Assembly: GCF_041146795.1 (NCBI RefSeq)
Contig: NC_135168.1
Span: 11,919,131 to 11,983,130 of the forward strand
Direction: 5' to 3'
Origin: Maylandia zebra
Taxonomy: Eukaryota > Chordata > Actinopteri > Cichliformes > Cichlidae
Length of the DNA: 64,000 nucleotides
Position 1 is the stretch's first letter. Every line of letters starts with the position of its first letter. Below the pieces are notes generated by a model that saw only the letters and a list, made by a program, of their open reading frames with translations, was not told the DNA's origin and did no database searches. Shown here one piece after another: positions 11,430 through 22,213 of the stretch. Position numbers and translations under genes: made by a program.

Positions 11430-13020
11430 AGTGACTGAAGAAGAAATAGTCAATGCATCATTGGAATCCCCCAGCGCCCTACGTCTATTGCAGCATAACT
11501 AAGAGAGGATTCAGGGTCACCTGATCCAGCCCTAACTATATGCTTTAGCAAAAAGGAAAGTTTGAAGCCTAATCTTGAAAGTAGAGATAGTGTCTGTCTC
11601 CCAAATCCAAACTGGAAGCTGGTTCCACAGAAGAGGGGCCTGAAAACTGAAGGCTCTCCCTCCCATTCTACTTTTAAATACTCTAGGAACAACAAGTCTG
11701 CAGTGTGAGAGCAAATTGCGCTAATGGGGTGATCTAGTATTATAAGGTCATTAAGATAAGGCCTGATTAAGAACTTGTGTGAGGAGCAGGATTTTGAACT
11801 CTGGATTTAATAGGAAGTCCATGAAGGGAAGCCAAAGCAGGAGAAATCTGCTCTCTTTCTAGTCCCTGTCAGTATTCTTGCTGCAGCATTTTGGATTAGC
11901 TGAAGGCTTTTCAGGGAGTTTTTAGGACTTCCTGATAATAATGAATTACAGTCATCCAGCCTGGAAGTAATAAATGCATGAACTCGTTTTTCAGCGTCAT
12001 TCTGAGACTGTTATGAAATGGCTTTGTGCAGGCTGGAAAAGGACCCAAGGTGCAGACACTGAGGCAAAACTTGGACTCAAAACAGCTTTAATGCTAAACT
12101 CAAACGTAACATAACTGGATATATCAAAACAAACTTACCTGGGCCAACTCACAGCATGGCAAAAGGGTAGATCACAACACAGAGAAATACAGGGCTTAAA
12201 TACACAGAGGGAGCAATCAGGGAATGGGTAACAGGAGGGAAACACAGCTGGGGCAAATCAGGCCTAACAAGACAAAGGAAGCAAAACCAGACGCATTTAC
12301 ATGACACAGACTTTCAAAGTAAAACAGGAAACATAACACAGAGACGCGAACTTGACAAGGGAATACAGCTGACAGGGGAGACAGCAACTAGAGAACACAG
12401 AGATGTAAACCATAAGGCAGAACTCAAAGAAACCAAAGACTAGAAATGATAAATAATATAATAAACTCAAAACCATGGGTCAACGACCCAGGCATCCTAA
12501 CAGAGACAGGATATTTCTAATTTTAGAGATGTTGCACAAATGGAAGAAAGCAGTCTTACATATTTGTTTAATATGTGCGTTGAAGGACATGTCCTGGTCA
12601 AAAATGACTCCAAGGTTCCTCACACTGTTACTGGAGGCCAAGGTAATGCCATCCAGAGTAAGAATCTGCTTAGATACCATATTTCTAAGATTTTCAGGGC
12701 CGAGTACAATAACCTTTGTTTGATCTGAATTAAGAAGCAGAAAGTTAGCGGCCATCCAGGTCTTTATGTCTTTAAGACATTCCTGCAGTTTAACTAATTG
12801 GTGTGTGTTATCTGGCTTCATGGATAGATAAAGTTGGGTTTCATCAGCATAGCAGTGAAAATGTATGCTATGTCTTCTGATGATGCTGCCTAAGGGAAGC
12901 ATGTATAATGTAAACAGAATTGGTCCTAGCACTGAACCCCATGGAACTCCATATTTAACCTCAGTGTGTGAAGACGACTCTCCATTCACGTGAACAAATT
13001 GGAGTCTATTAGTCTATTGA
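11430..13020 (-). pseudogene. L2-type LINE fragment, minus strand
   Basis: The minus-strand frame at 12480-12989 encodes reverse-transcriptase blocks: GVPWGSVLGPILFTLY, where GVPQGS is expected, and CYADETQLYL, where YADD is expected. Both changes hit conserved positions, so the enzyme is dead. The C-terminal end of the same protein continues at 11450-11714 (RAGSGDPESSLSYAA region). The fragment is interrupted at 12009-12502 by another element. The wording of the motifs fits the L2/Maui group of fish LINEs. No ends or target duplication were found. Confidence 0.75.
12009..12502. mobile_element. 494-bp TG...CA insertion, probable solo LTR
   Basis: This block breaks the L2 reading and is flanked by GAGAC at 12004-12008 and 12503-12507. 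Its ends are TGTTATGA and ATCCTAACA, giving short TGTTA/TAACA inverted ends. TG...CA ends with a 5-bp duplication and no coding sequence fit a solo LTR. A small non-autonomous DNA element is the alternative. Confidence 0.6.
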
Positions 13021-13026
13021 CCTCCT

Positions 13027-13156
13027 GACCCAGTATTCAAGGTTCAAGGTTCTTTATTTGTCACATGCATAGTTATACAAGTATAACACACAGTGAAATG
13101 TAGCCTGACACGCTCCTCGACATGTGCAAATATTTGGGGGGGTGTAGAGGAAGAAC

Positions 13157-13199
<43 letters not shown>

Positions 13200-13812
13200 T
13201 ATACACTGGGTGAATGTGCAGTAGTAGCAGCAAGCAGGTGAATTCTGTACATTAATATGAATAGACATCTGACTATTTTACAGGATAGACAATATAAATA
13301 TATTTAAAATTAAAGGAATTTGGAATGTACATTGTGCCTTGGTTTAGAGTGTCTGGAAGAGAGTCCTGTCTCAGTCAATTATAGATGATGTGAGAGGGCG
13401 GGTGTGTGTGTTTAGGGCACGGATGGCTTGGGGATAGAAGCTCCTCTTGAGTCTCTCTGTCCTTGCCCGGATGATGCGGAACCTTCTACCAGATTGCAGA
13501 AGTTGGAACAGTTTGTTGCCAGGATGGGACGGGTCCTTCAGTATCTGCGCTGCTCTAGTCCGGCATCTCCTGGTGTAGGTGTCCTGAAGCGGGGGGAGAG
13601 CAATCCTGCAGCAGCGTTCTGCTGTACGGATCACTCTCTGGAGAGCTTTTTGGTCCTTCACACAGCTGTTCCCGAACCACGATGTCATGTTCTGTGTGAG
13701 GATGCTCTCCACAGCGCCTGTATAGAAAATCCTGAGGATCTTTGGAGAGACCCTGAACTTCCTCAGTTGTCGTAGGTGATACAGGCGCTGCCTAGCCTTT
13801 TTGGTCTGGACC
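13027..13812 (-). pseudogene. LINE C-terminal fragment, minus strand
   Basis: The minus-strand frame at 13371-13712 encodes the region after the reverse transcriptase of a fish non-LTR element (WFGNSCVKDQKALQRVIRTA, then SLFYPQAIRALN-like text as KRSFYPQAIRALN). Its 3' untranslated end at 13027-13130 contains a widely repeated TTATTTGTCACATGCATAG word. A (TA)n run lies at about 13158-13196. Truncated and not functional. Confidence 0.65.
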
Positions 13813-14240
13813 TGAATGTATGAACCTTCCAGATGCCTCAGGTCATCTGGATCCGTTTTTTTATCAGTTCCCAGAGTCAGAACCAGACACAGAGAAGCTG
13901 CATTCAGCTTTTATGCTCCATATATCTGGAACAAACTCCCAGAAAGCCTCAGATCAGCTGAAACACTCAGTTTATTTAAATCCAGGTTGAAGACTCACCT
14001 ATTCTCAGCTGCATTTGAATAAAGCACCAAATCCACACTTTTAAGCTTAAATTTCAAAACTTATATTTTAACTACTGATTTTATCTAGTGTTCTGATTTT
14101 ATCTACTGTTTTTTAACCAATTTTAAATCATGCTGTTTTTGTTTTTTAATTTCTCTTTAAAGCACTTTGAATCACCTTGTTGTTTAATTGTACTATATAA
14201 ATAAACTTGCCTTCCCTATTGTTGCTGTATAAATAACATT
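13813..14240 (+). pseudogene. LINE 3' end, plus strand
   Basis: The frame at 13816-14022 encodes the last part of an L2-type LINE protein (FYAPYIWNKLPESLRSAETL, then FKSRLKTHLFSAAFE). The untranslated tail ends at ACTATATAAATAAACTTGCC, a common 3' signature of these fish LINEs. It is 5'-truncated and lies head to head with the minus-strand fragment before it. Confidence 0.65.
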
Positions 14241-15779
14241 GAATTGAATCAATCAAATCCACAAATCAAATCAATCATATGCAACTGGAAATCTGCAATT
14301 TCAACAAAGATCAGTATATCAATAGAAATCATTACCATCCAATATCTCCTAACATATTCTGAAATCTTTTTTCCTTGATCACAAATACTTGAGTCAAGAT
14401 GAATATGTGGCTCTTTATATCTGTATTGATAAAAAGAGCCACTATAATGCTAATCTATGTTAAGATTACAAGGATGCACACTTACAAGTCCTCTCTTTCA
14501 AATCCTTCTGTGCTGCCATTTTAAGTATAAAGACTGCCGCTTCCTGATAGCACATCTCTGAAGAGTCTTCTTACAGCAGTTGTGCCAGCAAGTGAAATAT
14601 AAAATAAAAAAATAAGAATTGTTCTTTCTTTAACAACACTAATTTACTCATATGTTCCCATACATATCTGTTTTAATCTGTCATTTAATCACAGGAGAAG
14701 CCAATGTAAATTGTAGAGAGTCGTCTCTTCTGCCATGATCTGATAGAGTAGCAGCATTAGAGCCAGGGATTAAAAAAGTTCAACATGCATAAAGGTACCT
14801 GGTACTGGGGACAAAAAGGAGTTAGATCCCGTTCAATCGTCTGCAAGACAAGCTCACTAATATTAAGTCCTGGCATACATGGTATCCATAGAGACCTGTG
14901 AATCTCAGCTAAACGCTCATATTATCCATTTCTACCATTTCTACAACCACCAAACACAAACACAAAAGCAGTTACACCATTTCATGAAATGTCAGTAAAC
15001 AAACACAGTGGAGCCTCATCAGCATGGAGCCTCAGCTAACCAATAAAACAATACATGGTTTTGAAAAGAAAGCTCTTACAGATTCCAGAACTGCAAGCTT
15101 CGTCACACTCTGACCAAAAATCAACGAACCAGCCGCAAAATCAGACCACAATATTTTTACGATCAATAATCAGTAACGTTATAATCGGACTTTGCTTGTT
15201 GTTTCCAATGTTTAAACATCTATATGGGACTACAGAATGTTTCCTTCTCCCACAATGCCTTGGAGATGTTTACTATTTTTAAAAAATATATAATTTTCTG
15301 CCCAGTTACAGACATTTGATTGGACCAGGGCGAGGTCACGCATTTTTCTTTGGCCTTGCAACTTCTGATTGGTGGGACTGACGTGAACATGGCCATATTA
15401 CTGTGATTTTATTAGCTCAAACAATTAAAAAGAGATGTCAATCAACACAAATCGGACAATAGAAGCCGAAGTTACAGCCCCTCTGAATTTAGAGGGAAAC
15501 CTTTTTAGGTATGTAAATAAAGTTAAATCATTTCTGTTCAATACCTAAGAAATTTCTACTCACAAAAGGTAACAAAATGTGCCAAATACCTGGCTTTCTA
15601 TTCCTTTAAAGTGCTGTAATTTTTCACTGTTTTACTTCAGAAGTATTCATCTTTGCACAGATAATGTTAATACGTTGATTACTGTCTTGATGCATGCTCA
15701 AACATCCAGGTAAGTAATTCTTGATTCTATGGCTTACTGTTTATATGAACAGGGCGTACATTTAAGACCAATTTTCTGT
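14241..15779. other. Unassigned intergenic DNA in the inserted segment
   Basis: No convincing gene was found. Two CCAAT-box words in reverse (GATTGG near 15320 and 15368) lie in a short GC-richer patch at 15300-15400, but no transcript can be attached to it. Confidence 0.4.
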
Positions 15780-16330
15780 ATGATCAACATGGCCATCTCA
15801 AATTTTCTGGCTTCGATGCTCAACCCGTTGGTAGGCAGCTCTGAACACATCCAGAACAACTTGTCGAGAAAGTGAGAGATGCCATTATGGAGGCAGATGA
15901 AACAATGGTCTTGTACAATGTTACACCTCTTACTTCACTTGGGTTCCAGTCACTGAAGAATAGGTAGTTCATAACTTGTACATGGAAGAAGTGGAAAAGA
16001 GATCTTTGTTATCCTATCCTGGAACACCACCAAGTCATTGGTTCAGGTATGTGGATGACACCTAGCTGAAAATCAAATCTCAGGATGTACCACAAGTAAT
16101 GGATCACATTAACTCAGTGGATTAACACATCAAATTCACCAGGGAGGATATGAGTGATAAAATGTTTCTCCCATTGAAAATGCTACGTCCAGAAGAACTT
16201 AATCAACCTTTTGGGATTTACTTATCTGGATGATCGAGCATGCATCAAGACATGCAAATAGCAGTTTTTCCCATAAAAAAAAGTAACCAATCTACTGCAT
16301 TGACCTGTATGCACATGTTCAAAGGTGAAC
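15780..16330 (+). pseudogene. Penelope-like element, reverse-transcriptase remnant
   Basis: Around 15900-16090 the plus strand reads like the core of a Penelope-type reverse transcriptase. TCTTGTACAATGTTACACCT stands for the LYNVT block before the palm. GTPPSHWFRYVDDT (about 16021-16062) holds the YVDD catalytic motif, followed at once by a stop. Stops and frame changes throughout show that it is dead. No termini were recognised. Confidence 0.65.
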
Positions 16331-16659
16331 TCTTTTGATATCATTGTACACAGCATTTTTTGGAGTGATTTGTTCTCCACATCACCCTCAAAAACACTAT
16401 GCAAAAAGAAAAGTTTGTACATTAAGACACTATGGAGGGGGCTGTCTTACACCATAAGGTAGTGGTAGACTTTATTTAATTGTAGGAAAAATGAATGGAG
16501 AAGTCTACCTGGACAGTTGTTCAAAAGAATCTGAAGAAAAGACAAGTGTGGATTTTCAGGCAAGACAATAATTCCAATCACAGAGGATAGAAAACTTTCA
16601 ATTGGATTGAGAGAAATAAACCAATTATGAGCCCTCTGGTAACCTGATTTGTTTTGTAT

Positions 16660-17095
16660 TCGCAAAGCGAGAGCTGTGTTTGCATTCTTGACACAAAGCT
16701 GAAGTTGTTCCCAGAGAAGGTTAAACTCTGCCTGGGCTGACCTTTGTCACTGATTCTGTTGGTGGTTTTCATGGATTAAATGGTGTCTGGTTTGTGAACC
16801 TTGGGGTCTCATCTTTGGCAAATGACATGGTACTTCAGGCTTCTTAAGGCCATGACCTTCAGTGTGTACTAGAGTGGTTTGCAGCTGAGTGTGAAGCAGC
16901 TGTGATTAGAGTTAGCTCCTCTAGGTCTATGGTACTGTGCAGAGCTCTGTCATCTGAGGGGTGCTTGAAAGAGAGACACTGCTCCACCACATCAAAATGA
17001 CCAGCATGCCTACTGGGTGCCTCCCTGAGCATATTCCACTGACTGGGATCTCTCTGGGGAAGATCTAGAGCTTGTTGGAGAGACTAAGATAAAGT
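16660..17095 (+). pseudogene. RTE-type LINE remnant
   Basis: This stretch reads as a heavily mutated reverse transcriptase of the RTE/Rex3 group. It has the region before the catalytic aspartates (GGTGTCTGGTTTGTGAACCT) and the block after them (GAGTGGTTTGCAGCTGAGTG and what follows). Stops occur in all frames. It is a short internal piece with no ends. Confidence 0.55.
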
Positions 17096-17559
17096 GTTTA
17101 TTACCTAATTTCAGTCTTTACATATTTTAGACTGTTTTTAAACATAGAAAATAGTGTGAAATAAAATCCAGCAAAACAAAACAAAAATTATAATACTAGA
17201 ACATTTAAAAGGTAAAAGTGATACTTAAATTAACAGTGGAATAGTAAGGCAGCTCGTATTTTTCTCATTTGACAATTTTATTCACTGTGTACAAAACCCC
17301 AAACATTAGTTCCTCTATACTTTAAAGCAAGGAAACTGAGAAATTTCATTTAGAAATTGATTTAATTTTTGCAGATTAATATATTGTTTTTTTTAAGTTT
17401 TCATAAGATAAACAGTGATTAAAATAATAATTAATTAAATTAATAATTACAATAATACTGAACCGACTGATTGAACATCTTTAAGTGCATAATCATAATC
17501 TTGCCATTAGGCTTTGCAAAAAACGTTGGTTTCTCAGATTTTTTTTTTAGATATGTGGA

Positions 17560-17721
17560 TGGGGCAGGGCCTGCCGGTAGGCGGGCGGGAGGCGCGCGAA
17601 AGGGAGAGGCGCGAAGGAGAGGCGCGAAAGAAGAGGCGGGTGGGGGAGGGTCACAATAGCTTTGGATCGCAGTCATGGAGGTAACCATCTGAGAGCAGCA
17701 GCGCATGGAGCAGCTTTAAAG
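17560..17721 (+). promoter_or_regulatory. GC-rich promoter and first exon of the SET/recombinase gene
   Basis: A CpG-dense patch with GGCGGG boxes and a repeated GAGAGGCGCGAA word stands out in AT-rich surroundings. It is followed by a good splice donor, TTTAAAG|GTATGA, at 17721/17722. The next acceptor is at 18400, just before the ATG at 18425. This patch is therefore read as promoter plus 5' untranslated exon. A four-codon upstream frame (ATG at about 17705) lies in the exon. No TATA box is seen, as in many broadly expressed genes. Confidence 0.55.
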
Positions 17722-18046
17722 GTATGAAAAGTAGCTTAAGACATTTAGTTTGTTATTGCCATGCCTTTAGGTTTCTGCTGAAAAGGAAATTACACGACAA
17801 AAAGAAATGTCAGTATTTTCTGTCTGAATGTAAGAAAGTTATTTCAAGATGAATGTTGATATTGGTTAGCTAGCTAGGTGTACCCTTGATAAAACTCAAA
17901 TGAGCTAACATTGAAATCAGAGTACGTACTAAAATGTACGGGGGAATGATAACAAGACAATTTTCTCTAGATCGCTGATTTTTGCTGTCTTGTGAACAGC
18001 ATTCCCGTGGTGACATTTATTTGTTAGCTGTTTTCGAGGTGGCCTC

Positions 18047-18104
18047 GACACCAGCCTGAGTTCTTTTTTTTTTTTTTTTTTTTTCTTGACACCAGCCTGA
18101 GTTC
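18047..18104 (+). repeat. 17-bp direct repeat flanking a poly(T) run
   Basis: GACACCAGCCTGAGTTC occurs at 18047-18063 and 18088-18104 with only a poly(T) run and CTT between. This is what a tiny poly(A)-primed insertion with target-site duplication would look like on the opposite strand. It lies in intron 1 of the SET/recombinase gene. Confidence 0.5.
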
Positions 18105-18424
18105 GAGTCCTTTGCCCAGTGTCTTCCCCCCTCTTTTTCTGCCCCGCTTTCCTGACATTCTTTACTGAGTCAATCGAATAAAACAGAAAAAAGCCAAGAA
18201 AAAGTACAAATGTTAAATTTCAGTGTAATCTTTAATGTAATCATGAGAGTTGATAGTGTGCTTTAGTAATTAACAAATATTTTAAATAATTTATCAAATA
18301 TTTATATTTTATTATAAGCATTTAAGAAAAGGCATACTGTATTTTAATTTGGAGTTGGTGAACACAGGGAATAATTAGGTATTTAAATCTCTTTTTACAG
18401 AAAAGAAATCTTGCATTTGATATT

Positions 18425-21400
18425 ATGATGGAAACATCAGGTAGAAGAAGAAAAAGAGTTAATCCTCAACACGATGCAGAACACTATATTAAACTGAAAA
18501 CTGACAAGACTGGTCTAACAGAGCAATTCATCAGCCCATGCAAAGGTATAGTGGTGTCATTTGTGCATTTTGATAATTACAGCACGCATAAACAGTAACA
18601 CTTCGCTCCTGTATGCAAATTAGACATTCAGTACTGATAACCTTGCTCATGTCATTTGCATTTATCAAGCGTTTATGTTATAGTTTTTTAATAGGCTGTG
18701 TAAAGAAGAGTAACTTTATTCATAAGTTTTAAAATGTCTTACAATTGGTGGAAACATTTTTTTTTAAACTAGAGCAATATTTTCTTCTTTTAAAGGTCGT
18801 GGTGTAATTGCCTCGCAGTTTTTCAAACAGGGGGAATTTGTTCTTGAGTACCGTGGAGAACTTTGCAAAGCAGATCCTTATCTTGAAAAAAACAAGTTCA
18901 ATGATACGGTGGAAGTATTCTTATTTGATTTCAAATGGAAAGGAACCTCTTGGTGGTAAGACAATATTTCATGTTACAGTGTATTTTGGATCTATGCTAT
19001 ACTTAATACACTACTACAAATATCTATTATTTATGTAACATGCCACACAGTATGTTGATTTACTCCACTGTTGATACTTTTTTTTCTTCAAGCATTGATG
19101 CTTCTGTTGAAGACAAGTCATTAGGAAGGCTTGTGAATGATGACCACCGAAGGCCTAGCTGTAAGATGAAAACAGTTGAAGTTGAAGGAAGGCCACATCT
19201 TTGCCTGTTTGCCTTACGTGACATTGACCCAGGAGAAGAAATAACTTATGACTACGGGAAAGCCGACTGGCCTTGGCGCAAGATGGTAAACTATTGCATT
19301 GCACTATTGCTGCACATGATGTCAAATAAGTCTAACTATATTTGATTTTGGCCCAAAGATATCACATAAACTACTGTTAAAACAGCTTAGATTTTAAACC
19401 TCTTCAAGTTTTTCTTAAACCTCTTCAGAACATGGTGTTGTTATTTTTGAGTTGAAATACAAAGTATGTTTTGTATTTCGATAAGATAATAGTATTTAAT
19501 ATCAGTGAATATACTGGTATGGTGGGGTGTGGTCTGTGGGGCCGCTGCATTGGCTCATCACGCTGTCCTTGCATTAAAGCCTGTACTGGGTCCTTACTGA
19601 CTTGTTGTTGTCATTTTGTACAGGACACCACTGAAGAGCTGCTTCTGTGTTTGTTTATTGAGACGACAACCAGAAATAAAAATGTTGAGGGGTGGGGAGT
19701 AGGGCTCTAGCCACCTTGTCGGTCTTTTTATTTCTGGTTGTTGTCTCAACACACACAGCTTTTCAGGAGTGTCCTGCACATAATATGTTCTCATCACTCT
19801 GGACATGAGCCTTGTGTTTGCTCTGAGCAGTGAGGGGGAGGGGCAGTCGTTACACTCCCAGTGGCACATCAACAGAGCTGGAGGGAGAGAGAGAGAGATC
19901 CTTCTCCTTCTTATTGGATTCAAGTGCACATTTGAGTTCTGTGAGAACAGTTTGCAGCCTTGTCTTACTAGTCATTTCTACACAGACGCCATGAAATGCA
20001 CAGATGCGGGCACGCACAACACGAAGCACATGGTCAATTTAGGGGAGGCTTAGGTTAAAGCAGAGTGTATTTGTGTTAGAAACGTCCCCAAAAGTTATAA
20101 GTGTGAGGCCTAATGATGACTGTAGTTGGTGATGTTTTTGTAGTTGTAAGTGAAGTCATGTCTCTGTTTTTAGGATAAGTCTACTCTAGAGATCAGCAAC
20201 CAAACCGGTGATCTTGAACACTGCATTCAGGTAAGTGTTATGTTCTCATCAGTATCTAATGAGTATCTAATGAGTGGCCTTAGTTCAGTTTGCCATTTAC
20301 TGTCCTCACTTAGGTTAAAGCAGAGTGTATTTGATCCCCTCTATGGTGTGGTGTATAGTAAAGGAGATTCACATGTGTACTACCTCCTGTTACCCTTGTA
20401 CCATTTTGGGCCCCATTGACTTCCATTATAATCACATATTTTCCATATACTGTAATCCTGACATGTGATAAGGCTTTTCTCGTGGATACCTAATGGATCT
20501 AAGCCTCTGCCTTCAAAATAAAGGAAAAATAGGTTTTGGATCAAATGAGCACAATATTAGGCACAGCACCACCATAGACACTCAGTGGTTTTGAATGCAG
20601 GACATGGTTATCTTACCTTGCAAAATACATGGTAACAAAACGGCTAATCACCATAAAATAGTCTTGATGTAGTGGAACTGATATAAGAGAGTGGTGTGAA
20701 TGTGATTGAGAATATATATACATATATATATACATATACTGTGTGTGTGTCGGTGGCAAACAAAACGGCCCGTAGAGCCGCCTCCTTGAAGTGAACAACT
20801 GCAGCCTGCCCCGTTTTTTTTTCCTTTCTCTAAATCTCTCTAAATGTTTTTTTTTTTTGGCTTCACTCTGGACATGAGGCTTGTGTTTGCTCTGAGCAGT
20901 GAGGGGGAGGGGCAGTCGTTACACTCCCAGTGGCACATCAACAGAGCTGGAGGGAGAGAGAGAGAGATCCTTCTTATTGGATTCAAGTGCACATTTGAGT
21001 TCTGTGAGAATAGTTTGCAGCCTTGTCTTACTAGTCATTTCTACACAGACGCCATGAAATGCACAGACGCGGGCACGCACAACACGAAGCACACGGTCAA
21101 TTTAGGGGAGGCTTAGGTTAAAGCAGAGTGTATTTGTGTTAGAAACGTCCCCAAAAGTTATAGGTGTGAGGCCTAATGATGACTGTAGTTGGTGATGTTT
21201 TTGTTGTTGTTAGTATGGGTGGGTTTTAATAATCGATTCATTGATTAAAATCGATTCAGGTTTGGATAATGTGATATCGATTCATTAAAATCCGGAATCG
21301 ATTTTTCTTTTTTTATATAAATGTATTTTGCCCAAAATCCTTCTCCTTCTTATTGGATTCAAGTGCACATTTGAGTTCTGTGAGAACAGTTTGCAGCCTT

Positions 21401-22148
21401 GTCTTACTAGTCATTTCTACACAGACGCCATGAAATGCACAGACGCGGGCACGCACAACACGAAGCACATGGTCAATTTAGGGGAGGCTTAGGTTAAAGC
21501 AGAGTGTATTTGTGTTAGAAACGTCCCCAAAAGTTACAAGTGTGAGACCTAATGATGACTGTTGTTGGTGATGTTTTTGTAGTTGTAAGTGAAGTCATGT
21601 CTCTGTTTTCAGGATAAGTCTACTCTAGAGATCAGCAACCAAACCGGTGATCTTGAACACTGCATTCAGGTAAGTGTTATGTTCTCATCGGTATCTAATG
21701 AGTATCTAATGAGTGGCCTTAGTTCAGTTTGGCATTTACTGTCCTCACTTAGGTTAAAGCAGAGTGTATTTGATCCCCTCTATGGTGTGGTGTATAGTAA
21801 AGGAGATTCACATGTGTACTACCTCCTGTTACCCTTGTACCATTTTGGGCCCCATTGACTTCCATTATAATCACATATTTTCCATATACTGTAATCCTGA
21901 CATGTGATAAGGCTTTTCTCGTGGATACCTAATGGATCTAAGCCTCTGCCTTCAAAATAAAGGAAAAATAGGTTTTGGATCAAATGAGCACAATATTAGG
22001 CACAGCACCACCATAGACACTCAGTGGTTTTGAATGCAGGACATGGTTATCTTACCTTGCAAAATACATGGTAACAAAACGGCTAATCACCATAAAATAG
22101 TCTTGATGTAGTGGAACTGATATAAGAGAGTGGTGTGAATGTGATTGA

Positions 22149-22213
<65 letters not shown>

